Assembly (NCBI GenBank): GCA_012511645.1 | Contig: JAAZFP010000132.1 | Span: 1 to 13,076 of the forward strand | DNA from: Microbacteriaceae bacterium | GTDB lineage: Bacteria > Actinomycetota > Actinomycetes > Actinomycetales > Microbacteriaceae | Length of the DNA stretch: 13,076 nucleotides | Reading direction: 5' to 3' | Shown: one piece after another, positions 1-5,956 of the stretch | Position numbering within the stretch: position 1 is the stretch's first letter | Layout of the letters: each line of letters starts with the position of its first letter | Notes under the pieces: model-generated | What the model was told of the DNA's origin: nothing | Database searches by the model: none | The model's input: the letters and a program-made list of their open reading frames with translations, nothing else | Program-made: the position numbers and the translations under genes

Positions 1-1
1 C

Positions 2-691
2 GTTCACCGCGTGCTGACCACCATTTATGTGCCCGATTACTTCATTGGCCGCACGCGAACCAGTGACGGCCTGCTCGGTGACCCCATAAACCTTTCGCTG
101 CTCGGCGATGAGGCCGCCCTTCATCAGGCAATGCAAGCTGCCGAGTGGACGAAGGCCGACCCCGTGACGCTGCGCAGTTCGCTCCGCATCGTCACGTCGA
201 CGATCACCCGCAAGAGCTATCACGAGGCTCCGGTGAGCCCGCTCTTTCTCTTCGGTCGGGTGCATGACTTCGCCTATCAGCAGGAAGTTGCAGGCAATCC
301 CGCGAAGCGACACCATGTACGGTTTTGGCGTACTCCAGACGGGTGGCTGTTGCCCGGTGGGGCGCGGGTGGACTGGCTCGCGGCTGGCACGTTCGATCGC
401 GCGGTCGGCCTCTCCCTCTTCACCCTGCAGGTCACACACCGCATCGATGCTGACACCGATATTGAGCGAGACCACATCATCAAGACGGTTCGCGATGCGA
501 ACCCTGCGGTTGCGTTGGAAGTGTTGAAAGACTTTTCGACCGGGTATCATTCCCGCAATGGCGGCGGTGACAGCATCCGTACCGATGGGAATATGCCGAT
601 TCTTGATCTTCGCGGGCTATCAGTGCAGCGCGATCCGTCGGAACAGGACGTCATTGAACGCCACACCACGGATGGCGAGGTGCGCTCGTGA
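2..691 (+). CDS. LssY C-terminal domain protein (5' end outside window)
   Basis: The frame is open to the left edge, so this is the C-terminal part of a longer protein; the first GTG (position 11) is probably internal. Residues are counted from that GTG. The sequence matches my memory of the LssY_C domain found in actinobacterial membrane proteins: a YVPDYFIGRTRTSDG entry, DPINLSL near 24-30, a Y-HEAPVSPLFLFGR block near 70-82, KRHHVRFW near 99-106, GTFDR near 126-130, and VTHRID followed by an ERD near 141-154. No membrane segment is visible in the part present; related proteins usually carry helices in the N-terminal half. The biochemical role of LssY_C is not established, although some homologues are linked to DedA/PAP2-type envelope proteins. 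The stop TGA overlaps the next gene's GTG start (GTGA), so the two are translationally coupled. Recognition is by motif memory, not by search. Confidence 0.75.
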   Translation, partial: VHRVLTTIYVPDYFIGRTRTSDGLLGDPINLSLLGDEAALHQAMQAAEWTKADPVTLRSSLRIVTSTITRKSYHEAPVSPLFLFGRVHDFAYQQEVAGNPAKRHHVRFWRTPDGWLLPGGARVDWLAAGTFDRAVGLSLFTLQVTHRIDADTDIERDHIIKTVRDANPAVALEVLKDFSTGYHSRNGGGDSIRTDGNMPILDLRGLSVQRDPSEQDVIERHTTDGEVRS

Positions 692-1236
692 ACGTGCGTC
701 AACCAGAAAAGCGCTCTGCAATTGAGCCGGCTTCTGCGCTGCTTACTCACGAGGCCGACACATATGCGGTCAGTGCGCAACGGCCGCTGACCACTGCGCT
801 CGGGGCCATCTTCGTGTGGGCGCGTGCCGTTGCCGGCGTGCTCTGGCTCCTCACGTTCTGGCTGATGTGGCCAGAAATTGTCGAGCTTGCCGATGTCGAA
901 GACGATATTGCACCCTATGTGCTGGGGCTGGTCTTCGGGGTGGGTGCGCTCACCGTCGTACTGCTGGTGATTTTCGGGTGGGCAATCTGGCGCGGCAGCA
1001 ACGCGGCTCGCGTGATTGTGATGTGTGTGTTGACACTCAGCGTTATGACTTCGGCGGTCGAGTACTTTCTTGGCAACGAAGAGATCACCATTCGCACGAC
1101 GCTCTTAACGGTTGCGTTGGATATTCTCGTGCTGCTTGCCCTTTCGGGCCGCGATGCGAGGGCCTGGGCTCGACGCCCAAAGCCACGCCGTCGCTCACAT
1201 TCGGAGAAAGCGGCGAACGTCCGCGCTGACGGTTAG
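688..1236 (+). CDS. Four-helix membrane protein coupled to the LssY_C gene
   Basis: This 182-residue protein is not one I recognise by name. A polar N-terminus of about 35 residues precedes four predicted membrane helices at roughly 38-61, 78-100, 105-127 and 136-152. A basic C-terminal tail (RRPKPRRRS near 162-170) suggests a cytoplasmic C-end. The GTG start at 688 overlaps the preceding TGA by 4 bp and has a GAGGTG ribosome site at 677-682, 5 nt before the start, which supports this start. Coupling to the LssY_C gene suggests a shared envelope function, but that is inference. The TAG stop overlaps the stop codon of the convergent gene on the other strand. Confidence 0.75.
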   Translation: MNVRQPEKRSAIEPASALLTHEADTYAVSAQRPLTTALGAIFVWARAVAGVLWLLTFWLMWPEIVELADVEDDIAPYVLGLVFGVGALTVVLLVIFGWAIWRGSNAARVIVMCVLTLSVMTSAVEYFLGNEEITIRTTLLTVALDILVLLALSGRDARAWARRPKPRRRSHSEKAANVRADG

Positions 1237-1526
1237 TGCCCGCGGTTCGGGTCTTGGAGATCTTTTCGCGCCTCGAGATCTTCATCACTCGGGTCGCCGC
1301 CCAAGCCAAGCAGGGCAACGATGATCAGCACGATGATGAACACACTGCCAGCGACAATACCGGCCTTCGCGAAGTCGGCAACACCATCCGGGGTGCGCAG
1401 CACGAGCAGCACGATAAGCCCAGAGAAGACGGCCAGCACACCCGCGAAAATGAGCAGCTCAGCGGGCCGCAGTCGATCTTTTCGTGACGGAGTCTGAGGC
1501 TGTTCTGATGGAGTTGGTTCAGTCAT
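1233..1526 (-). CDS. Small two-helix membrane protein
   Basis: This is a 97-residue protein without a recognised family. A proline-rich polar N-terminus (MTEPTPSEQPQTPSRK) is followed by predicted helices near 23-43 and 56-75 and an acidic tail (DPSDEDLEARKDL near 78-90). I chose the ATG at 1526 because a GGAAAC purine run lies just upstream. A TTG at 1550 would add eight residues but would overlap the upstream gene, with no better ribosome site. It begins 20 nt after the stop of the HdeD-like gene, so the two are probably one transcript. Its TAA stop shares bases with the convergent gene's TAG (TTAG at 1233-1236). Confidence 0.7.
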   Translation of the reverse strand: MTEPTPSEQPQTPSRKDRLRPAELLIFAGVLAVFSGLIVLLVLRTPDGVADFAKAGIVAGSVFIIVLIIVALLGLGGDPSDEDLEARKDLQDPNRGH

Positions 1527-1546
1527 CTTGTTTCCACTAGTAAAGG

Positions 1547-2134
1547 TCAACGCTCGACCGTGTCGGCGTTGGGAGTAGGCGGCTGCACCTCTGGAGCAGC
1601 TTCAAAAGCTGAAATGCCGAGGAACACGCCGCGCAGAATTGCATAGGCACCAAAGAAACCGGTGACCGCGACCGGATCTTGCGCGACCACAATGACGAGC
1701 ACGGCGAGGGCAATGCTGAGCAACAGTGAAGGCAGCGCAACACGACGGGGCTGAACGCCGCGGACGAGTCGCATCAGGGTGATCACTGCGGTGAGGGCAG
1801 CCCACAGCGCGGTGACGAGCGCGAGGCCGATCGTGTCGGTGATAGCCAGCAACGCTCCGGCTGCGCCAAACGCCACAATGGCTCGAGCGGCGATCCACCA
1901 GCTCTCTGCGGTGCCTCGGTTGGCCAGGTACTCGACGATGGTGGCGATGCCGATCAGTGTGAGGGTAGCAAGCACCAACATCACATCGAACGAAACCTGC
2001 TGATGGAGCGATGCCGTGAGCGCGATCACGACACCGGCGATGAAGAGCACTGCGGCACGCAGCACCTTTGCCATGCGAGCAGAGCGGGCTGACGTCGAAG
2101 TCGAGGAAGTGGTTGGTCTGTTCGCTGCATGCAT
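1547..2134 (-). CDS. HdeD/DUF308-like six-helix membrane protein
   Basis: This is a 195-residue integral membrane protein with about six helices (roughly 25-43, 50-68, 82-98, 101-122, 133-151 and 154-177). The last helix contains GFFGAYAILRGVFLGISAF, which resembles the short-repeat signature of HdeD/DUF308 proteins; six helices is also usual for that family. HdeD in enterobacteria is linked to acid resistance, but actinobacterial members have no defined role. I have a memory of similar Microbacteriaceae proteins carrying the label acyl-CoA synthetase; nothing in this sequence supports an enzyme. The ATG at 2134 has an AAAGGGG site 9 nt upstream. An internal ATG at 2074 lacks one, so the serine/threonine-rich 20-residue N-terminus is probably real. 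Confidence 0.7.
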   Translation of the reverse strand: MHAANRPTTSSTSTSARSARMAKVLRAAVLFIAGVVIALTASLHQQVSFDVMLVLATLTLIGIATIVEYLANRGTAESWWIAARAIVAFGAAGALLAITDTIGLALVTALWAALTAVITLMRLVRGVQPRRVALPSLLLSIALAVLVIVVAQDPVAVTGFFGAYAILRGVFLGISAFEAAPEVQPPTPNADTVER

Positions 2135-2250
2135 GGACGTGCACCCCTTTCTCGGCCACCTAGCAGTCTATCTTGCCGCGTCTGAGAGCCTCATCCGCAC
2201 GAGACTGCCGATCTACACCGCATGTCGGCGCTCAGCACATCAGTACCGTG

Positions 2251-3633
2251 CTACAGCCCGCTCGGCATATCTTTAAAGCGTGAGTAGTGCCCCTGGAAGG
2301 CGACGGTAACCGTGCCTGTGGGGCCGTTACGCTGCTTGGCCAAGATCAGGTCGGCCTCGCCAGCCCTCGGATTGTCTTTCTCATAGGTCGACTCGCGGTG
2401 CAGCAGGATCACCATGTCGGCGTCTTGCTCAAGCGAGCCCGATTCTCGAAGGTCGCTAATCGCGGGCATCTTGTCTGACCGCTGCTCCGAGGCACGGTTG
2501 AGCTGTGACAGCGCGACCACCGGCACCTCGAGCTCTTTCGAGAGGAGCTTGAGCGCACGCGAGAACTCACTCACCTCTTGCTGACGACTCTCGGACTTCT
2601 TGCCAGAAGAGAGCAACTGGAGGTAATCAATGACCACCATCTTGAGGTTGTGCTGCTGCTTCAGACGTCGGCACTTCGCACGAATCTCCACCAGGGTGAG
2701 GTTGGGACTGTCGTCGATGAAGAGCGGCGCATCATTAATGCGGGCCTGTGTCGCCGCAAGCTTCTGAAAATCGCGGTTATCGAGCTGGCCCTTGCGAAGC
2801 ACCTGCAGTGGAATCTCGGCCTCAGCAGAAATCAGACGCATGGCGATCTCGGCACGACCCATCTCAAGTGAGAAAAACACAGTGGTGGCCTCGTGGTGCA
2901 CCGAAGCTGATCGGGCAACATCGAGCGCGAGCGTCGACTTGCCCATGGCGGGACGCGCGGCGATAATGATCATTTGGCCCGGGGCAAAACCATTCGTCTT
3001 TTCGTCGAGCTCAGCAAACCCGGTCGGCACGCCGAGCATGCCCCCGTCCTGCATTTGCGCTTTTTCGATCTCTTGCACTGCGGCATCAACCGCCGCCGAG
3101 AGCGGCACATAGTCGTCGGTGCGCTCGGCACCGGTGACCGCGTAGATCTCGGCCTGCGCATTATTGACGAGGTCAACCGCTTCGCCCTCACCCGCATAGC
3201 CCATCTGCGTGATGCGGGTGCCCGCTTCAACGAGTCGGCGCAGCAGCGCCTTCTCGCCGACAATCTCAGCGTAGAACCCGGCATTCGCCGCGGTCGGCAC
3301 GATGCTGGTCAGCGTGTGCAGGTATTCGACACCGCCGGCGCGCTGCAGATCGCCAGTCTTGGTGAGCTGATCGGTGATGGTGATAACGTCGGTCGGTTCA
3401 CCCTGTGCATAGAGGGTGAGCACTGCCTCATAAATGACTTCGTGCTTCGGCACATAGAAATCACTGCCGTGCAGCACACCCGTGACATCAGCAGTGGCAT
3501 CTTTCGACAGCATCATGCCACCGAGCACGCTCTGCTCAGCCAGAAGGTCATACGGTGGTGTTCGCTCGAAACCGCGAAGATCGTCCGAGTACTCGGGTGG
3601 CGCATCAGAAATCCCGAGATGAGCTATCGACAC
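2251..3633 (-). CDS. dnaB: Replicative DNA helicase DnaB
   Basis: This is the hexameric helicase that unwinds DNA ahead of the replisome. The 460-residue length fits an intein-free DnaB. The N-terminal domain begins after residue 25 (PPYDLLAEQSVLGGMML). The RecA-like domain carries Walker A ARPAMGKST (226-234, Lys232), Walker B VVIDYLQL (333-340), SQLNR (376-380), SDLRESGSLEQDAD (393-406) and LAKQRNGPTG (431-440). No intein interrupts the Walker A region or the other conserved blocks. The start is GTG at 3633, justified by a strong AAAGGAGAAG site ending 3 nt upstream. It is separated from rplI by 537 bp and a strong terminator, so it probably has its own promoter. The DnaA-box cluster in that gap suggests DnaA may influence its expression, which is inference. 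Confidence 0.98.
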   Translation of the reverse strand: MSIAHLGISDAPPEYSDDLRGFERTPPYDLLAEQSVLGGMMLSKDATADVTGVLHGSDFYVPKHEVIYEAVLTLYAQGEPTDVITITDQLTKTGDLQRAGGVEYLHTLTSIVPTAANAGFYAEIVGEKALLRRLVEAGTRITQMGYAGEGEAVDLVNNAQAEIYAVTGAERTDDYVPLSAAVDAAVQEIEKAQMQDGGMLGVPTGFAELDEKTNGFAPGQMIIIAARPAMGKSTLALDVARSASVHHEATTVFFSLEMGRAEIAMRLISAEAEIPLQVLRKGQLDNRDFQKLAATQARINDAPLFIDDSPNLTLVEIRAKCRRLKQQHNLKMVVIDYLQLLSSGKKSESRQQEVSEFSRALKLLSKELEVPVVALSQLNRASEQRSDKMPAISDLRESGSLEQDADMVILLHRESTYEKDNPRAGEADLILAKQRNGPTGTVTVAFQGHYSRFKDMPSGL

Positions 3634-3730
3634 GTTCTTCTCCTTTCAACGAGGCCGGTTCAAAGCGAAGAACCCTCGCATCTGCTGTTTACCCAGTAGA
3701 CATGAGACCACCGACATTCACGTTAGGCCC

Positions 3731-3745
3731 CCGGGGCAACCCCGG
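3731..3745. other. GC hairpin upstream of dnaB
   Basis: CCGGGG (3731-3736) and CCCCGG (3740-3745) form a perfect 6-bp stem with a CAA loop. It lies about 100 nt upstream of the dnaB start, between the start and the nearest DnaA box. If the dnaB promoter lies further upstream, this would be in the mRNA leader. No U-tract follows on either strand, so it is not a standard terminator. Function unknown. Confidence 0.45.
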
Positions 3746-3766
3746 CAAACCAGACCGAGCCTTGCC

Positions 3767-3960
3767 TGTGGATAACTCGGTGAATAACTCACCGGTTTCT
3801 CGTGAGTTTTTTCCCCACCCTTGTGGATAAGGTGTGGAGAAATCTCATTGTGACGCAGATATTTAGGCTCTCACCTGGGCTTTTATTTCTCCACAGTTGT
3901 GAAGTTGATCAACCTTCAGGTGCACCTTGAACCACCCCGGGGAGTGACACCTGTGGACAA
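3767..3960. promoter_or_regulatory. DnaA-box cluster upstream of dnaB
   Basis: Five 9-mers match the DnaA box TT(A/G)TCCACA exactly or with one mismatch. Exact: TGTGGATAA at 3767-3775 and 3822-3830, and TGTGGACAA at 3952-3960 (all reading TTATCCACA or TTGTCCACA on the minus strand). One mismatch: TGTGGAGAA at 3833-3841 (minus) and TTCTCCACA at 3887-3895 (plus). A weaker TTATTCACC lies at 3779-3787 on the minus strand. The first two exact boxes each have a weaker partner 11-12 bp away, about one helical turn. I saw no other cluster like this in the window. The region lies in the dnaB-rplI gap, 134-327 bp upstream of dnaB. It could be a DnaA-controlled promoter, a DnaA-binding reservoir or a remnant origin. 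Confidence 0.75.
3904..3927. repeat. Two adjacent 10-bp palindromes
   Basis: GTTGATCAAC (3904-3913) and AGGTGCACCT (3918-3927) are each perfect 10-bp palindromes, 4 bp apart. Their centres are 14 bp apart. They sit between the fourth and fifth DnaA boxes. Partial symmetry continues into the flanks (GAA before the first and CTTC after it; TTC before and TGAA after the second). Such pairs are typical operator shapes for dimeric repressors, but no regulator can be assigned. Confidence 0.5.
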
Positions 3961-4014
3961 GTATCGTGAGAACGAGGCGGTGTCAAGAGACCAGTTCCGA
4001 TTTTTCGGCCTTGC

Positions 4015-4046
4015 GAAAATATATTGCAGCACGAATAAAAGAAAAC
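4015..4046. other. AT-rich patch next to the DnaA boxes
   Basis: This 32-bp stretch is about 70% A+T (23 of 32 by hand count), containing AAAATATATT and AATAAAAGAAAA, in an otherwise GC-rich genome. It starts 55 bp beyond the last DnaA box. A small CCGA-TTTT-TCGG hairpin (3997-4008) lies just before it. Easily melted DNA beside DnaA boxes is the layout of a replication origin, but the same patch could simply be intergenic AT bias. Confidence 0.4.
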
Positions 4047-4125
4047 CCCTGGTAAACGCCAAGCAGACAGCAGCGCGTGATCAATGTCTCTGCAAGCAGG
4101 CGCAAAACACGGGCAGAACGACGAA

Positions 4126-4150
4126 GGGCGGGGGCACATGGCCCCCGCCC
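4126..4150 (-). terminator. Terminator of the rpsF-ssb-rpsR-rplI cluster
   Basis: GGGCGGGGGC (4126-4135) and GCCCCCGCCC (4141-4150) form a perfect 10-bp stem with a 5-nt loop, extendable by one A-T pair. It starts 20 nt after the rplI stop. On the minus strand the stem is followed by TTCGTCGTTCTG, a moderately U-rich tail. Position and strength make it a convincing intrinsic terminator, separating rplI transcription from dnaB. Confidence 0.85.
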
Positions 4151-4170
4151 TGATTCAGAAAGAATCGTCG

Positions 4171-4620
4171 TTACTTCTGGGCAATCACCTGAAGCACGAT
4201 GTCAGCCTTGACGCCATCGTGCAGGTGCACGACAGCGTTGTACTCGCCAGTGGTCTTGATCGAAGGAAGCGTGATCTTGCGCTTATCGATCTCACCAAGC
4301 CCTGCAGCAGCAACTGCCGCCGCAACAGCAGCGGTCTTCACCGAGCCAAAGAGACGACCCTCAGCGCCCGACTTTGCGTGCAGACGAATCTTGCCCTCCT
4401 GCAGCTTTGCCTTCAGCGCCTCAGCCTCTTCGGCCGTTGCAATCGCACGAGCCTCACGGGCCTTGCGAATCTGCTCAACCTGCGACTCGCCACCGCGGGT
4501 CCAGTGCACCGCGTAGCCCTGCGGCACGAGGTAGTTGCGAGCGTACCCGTTCTTCACGTCAACGACGTCACCGGCACTGCCGAGACCCGTGACCTCATGT
4601 GTCAGAATCACCTTTGCCAT
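4171..4620 (-). CDS. rplI: 50S ribosomal protein L9
   Basis: L9 binds 23S rRNA near the base of the L1 stalk and helps keep the reading frame. The 149 residues match the family's usual length. The N-terminal RNA-binding domain is clear: MAKVILTHEVTGLGSAGDVV, then VKNGYARNYLVPQGYA. A charged connecting helix (about 45-80) leads to the C-terminal domain with GRLFGSVKTA and an IVLQVIA ending. The ATG at 4620 has a very strong AAGGAGG site that overlaps the rpsR stop codon. It is the last gene of the cluster, followed by the terminator at 4126-4150. Confidence 0.98.
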   Translation of the reverse strand: MAKVILTHEVTGLGSAGDVVDVKNGYARNYLVPQGYAVHWTRGGESQVEQIRKAREARAIATAEEAEALKAKLQEGKIRLHAKSGAEGRLFGSVKTAAVAAAVAAAGLGEIDKRKITLPSIKTTGEYNAVVHLHDGVKADIVLQVIAQK

Positions 4621-4631
4621 GATTCCCCTCC

Positions 4632-4892
4632 TTAGCGGCCGCTGCCGGCGTAGGGGAGCAGTGCCATCTCGCGGGCGTTCTTCACTGCCTTTGCGATCAG
4701 ACGCTGCTCCTGAACCGACACACCGGTGATGCGACGGGCGCGGATCTTGCCGCGCTCAGAAATGAACTTGCGGAGCGTGGCGATATCTTTGTAGTCAATA
4801 ACACCCACGGTCTGCTTCTTAGCCGGTGCAAGAACCTTTGCGTTCTTACCGCGACCCGGCTTGCGGCCTGCGCCGCCTGCCTTTCCTGCCAT
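4632..4892 (-). CDS. rpsR: 30S ribosomal protein S18
   Basis: S18 pairs with S6 on the platform of the small subunit. The 86-residue protein contains the signatures IDYKDIATLRKFISERGKI and RRITGVSVQEQRLIAKAVKNAREMALLPY. It has no cysteine, so it is a zinc-independent form; actinobacteria often also carry a second S18 paralogue elsewhere. The N-terminus is Gly/Lys-rich. The upstream ribosome site is weak (AAAGAG), in contrast to rplI just downstream. It sits 45 nt after ssb and 11 nt before rplI. Confidence 0.98.
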   Translation of the reverse strand: MAGKAGGAGRKPGRGKNAKVLAPAKKQTVGVIDYKDIATLRKFISERGKIRARRITGVSVQEQRLIAKAVKNAREMALLPYAGSGR

Positions 4893-4915
4893 GATGAATC
4901 TCTTTTCGTTTGTCT

Positions 4916-4929
4916 GCCCTCGAGAGGGC
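4916..4929 (-). other. Small hairpin between ssb and rpsR
   Basis: In the 45-nt ssb-rpsR gap, GCCCT (4916-4920) and AGGGC (4925-4929) form a 5-bp stem with a 4-nt loop, about 25 nt upstream of the rpsR start. No U-tract follows on the minus strand. It could slow or process the mRNA and so set S18 levels relative to SSB, but this is speculative. Confidence 0.35.
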
Positions 4930-4937
4930 GAAGCTAA

Positions 4938-5471
4938 TTAGAAGGGCTGCTCGTCGTCAAAACCGGAGCCGAAGCCACCACCCTGTGCGGGCCCACTCGG
5001 AGCGCCCCACGGATTGTCGCCGCCCTGAGGAGCAGCGGGCTTGCCCCAGTCGCTCTGGCCTGCTGGTTGAGCGCCGAAGCCGCCACCACCGCCACCGCCC
5101 TGGCGCGGGGTGCGTGACACCTGCGCCGTTGCGTAACGGAGCGACGGACCGATCTCGTCGACACGCAACTCCATCGACGAGCGCTTGTTGCCCTCGTTGT
5201 CCTGGTAGTTGCGCTGCCGCAGCTGGCCGCTTGCGATGACGCGCATGCCCTTAGCGAGCGACTGAGCGACCTGCTGTGCCATCTCGTTGCCCCAGACGGT
5301 GCAGCGCAAGAACAGCGCCTCGCCGTCGCGCCACTCGTTTGCCTGACGGTCAAACGTGCGGGGGGTTGAAGCGATGGTGAAGTTCGCGAACGCCGTTCCG
5401 TTGCTCGCAAACTTCAGCTCAGGATCAGCGGTGAGGTTGCCCACCACCGTGATCACGGTCTCGCCGGCCAT
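4938..5471 (-). CDS. ssb: Single-stranded DNA-binding protein
   Basis: SSB coats single-stranded DNA during replication and repair and recruits partners through its C-terminal tip. Of 177 residues, the first 112 or so form the OB fold (TVITVVGNLTADPELKF, then FLRCTVWGNEMAQQVA and MRVIASGQLRQRNY). A Gly/Pro/Gln-rich disordered linker follows, including seven consecutive glycines at 125-131, and the protein ends in the acidic tip DDEQPF, close to the canonical DDEPPF/DDDIPF. Its ATG lies 3 nt after the rpsF stop. The ribosome site is poor, so coupling to rpsF translation is likely. Its position between rpsF and rpsR is the normal arrangement and ties SSB supply to ribosome synthesis. Confidence 0.98.
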   Translation of the reverse strand: MAGETVITVVGNLTADPELKFASNGTAFANFTIASTPRTFDRQANEWRDGEALFLRCTVWGNEMAQQVAQSLAKGMRVIASGQLRQRNYQDNEGNKRSSMELRVDEIGPSLRYATAQVSRTPRQGGGGGGGFGAQPAGQSDWGKPAAPQGGDNPWGAPSGPAQGGGFGSGFDDEQPF

Positions 5472-5474
5472 GGC

Positions 5475-5834
5475 CTACGCGCCCTGCTTCGCGGCCCGAG
5501 CGGCCTTTGCCTGATCGTGCTTCGCCTGAGCGGCACGCTGTGCGATGAGCTCGTCTGCGCGCAGCACCTTGGTGCGAAGCACGGCTTCGCTGAGGCCCAG
5601 CTGACGATCGAGCTCTGCGGTGGCCTCAGGGGTCGCGGTGAAGTTCACCACAACGTAGATGCCTTCGCTGTGCTTGTTGATTTCATAGGCGAGACGACGC
5701 TTGCCCCAGATATCAACCTCTTGCACCTCGCCACCTGCGGTGCGAACGACGCCCAGAAACTTGTCGATGCTGGGTGCCACGGTGCGCTCGTCGATCCCGG
5801 GATCGAGGATGACCATGAGTTCATAAGGATGCAT
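5475..5834 (-). CDS. rpsF: 30S ribosomal protein S6
   Basis: S6 forms a heterodimer with S18 on the small subunit platform. The 119-residue protein starts MHPYELMVILDPGIDE and contains VDIWGKRRLAYEINKHSEGIY. A 20-residue Ala/Lys-rich tail (QAKHDQAKAARAAKQ) extends past the core, as is common in actinobacteria. A strong AAGGAGG site at 5845-5851, 10 nt upstream, supports the ATG at 5834. It is the first gene of the cluster. I see no clear sigma-70-type promoter in the 122-bp gap upstream; transcription could start there or read through from mshB. Confidence 0.98.
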   Translation of the reverse strand: MHPYELMVILDPGIDERTVAPSIDKFLGVVRTAGGEVQEVDIWGKRRLAYEINKHSEGIYVVVNFTATPEATAELDRQLGLSEAVLRTKVLRADELIAQRAAQAKHDQAKAARAAKQGA

Positions 5835-5864
5835 TACTGACCCACCTCCTTCGGACTACGCGGC

Positions 5865-5879
5865 CACAGGATTTCTGTG
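5865..5879 (-). other. Hairpin in the rpsF leader
   Basis: CACAG (5865-5869) and CTGTG (5875-5879) form a 5-bp stem with a 5-nt loop in the rpsF leader, about 13 nt upstream of the ribosome site. On the mRNA it is followed by GCCGCG. rpsF leaders in several phyla carry an S6:S18-binding element with a CCG-containing bulge. This hairpin could be a reduced or divergent version, but I cannot match the known structure. Confidence 0.3.
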
Positions 5880-5956
5880 ACAGGAGGGTGTTTATGCATG
5901 TGCCCGGGTGACCTGCAGAGCGCAGAACACACAGACAACCTGTCTATGTTAACAGG

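Noticed and set aside
2135..2250. tRNA or terminator in the gap between dnaB and the HdeD-like gene
   Set aside because: No tRNA-like arms or T-loop sequence, and only a 5-bp AGCAC/GTGCT stem with a 9-nt loop; nothing convincing.
2251..3633. Possible intein in dnaB
   Set aside because: The protein is of normal length and the Walker A and other conserved blocks are uninterrupted.
2974..3699. Plus-strand open frame of 241 codons opposite dnaB
   Set aside because: Antisense to the DnaB N-terminal half and the start of its leader; no recognisable domain and no ribosome site.
3909..4139. Minus-strand 76-codon frame in the dnaB-rplI gap
   Set aside because: Cysteine- and proline-rich with no family signature, and it runs through a DnaA box and palindrome; the gap is better explained as regulatory.
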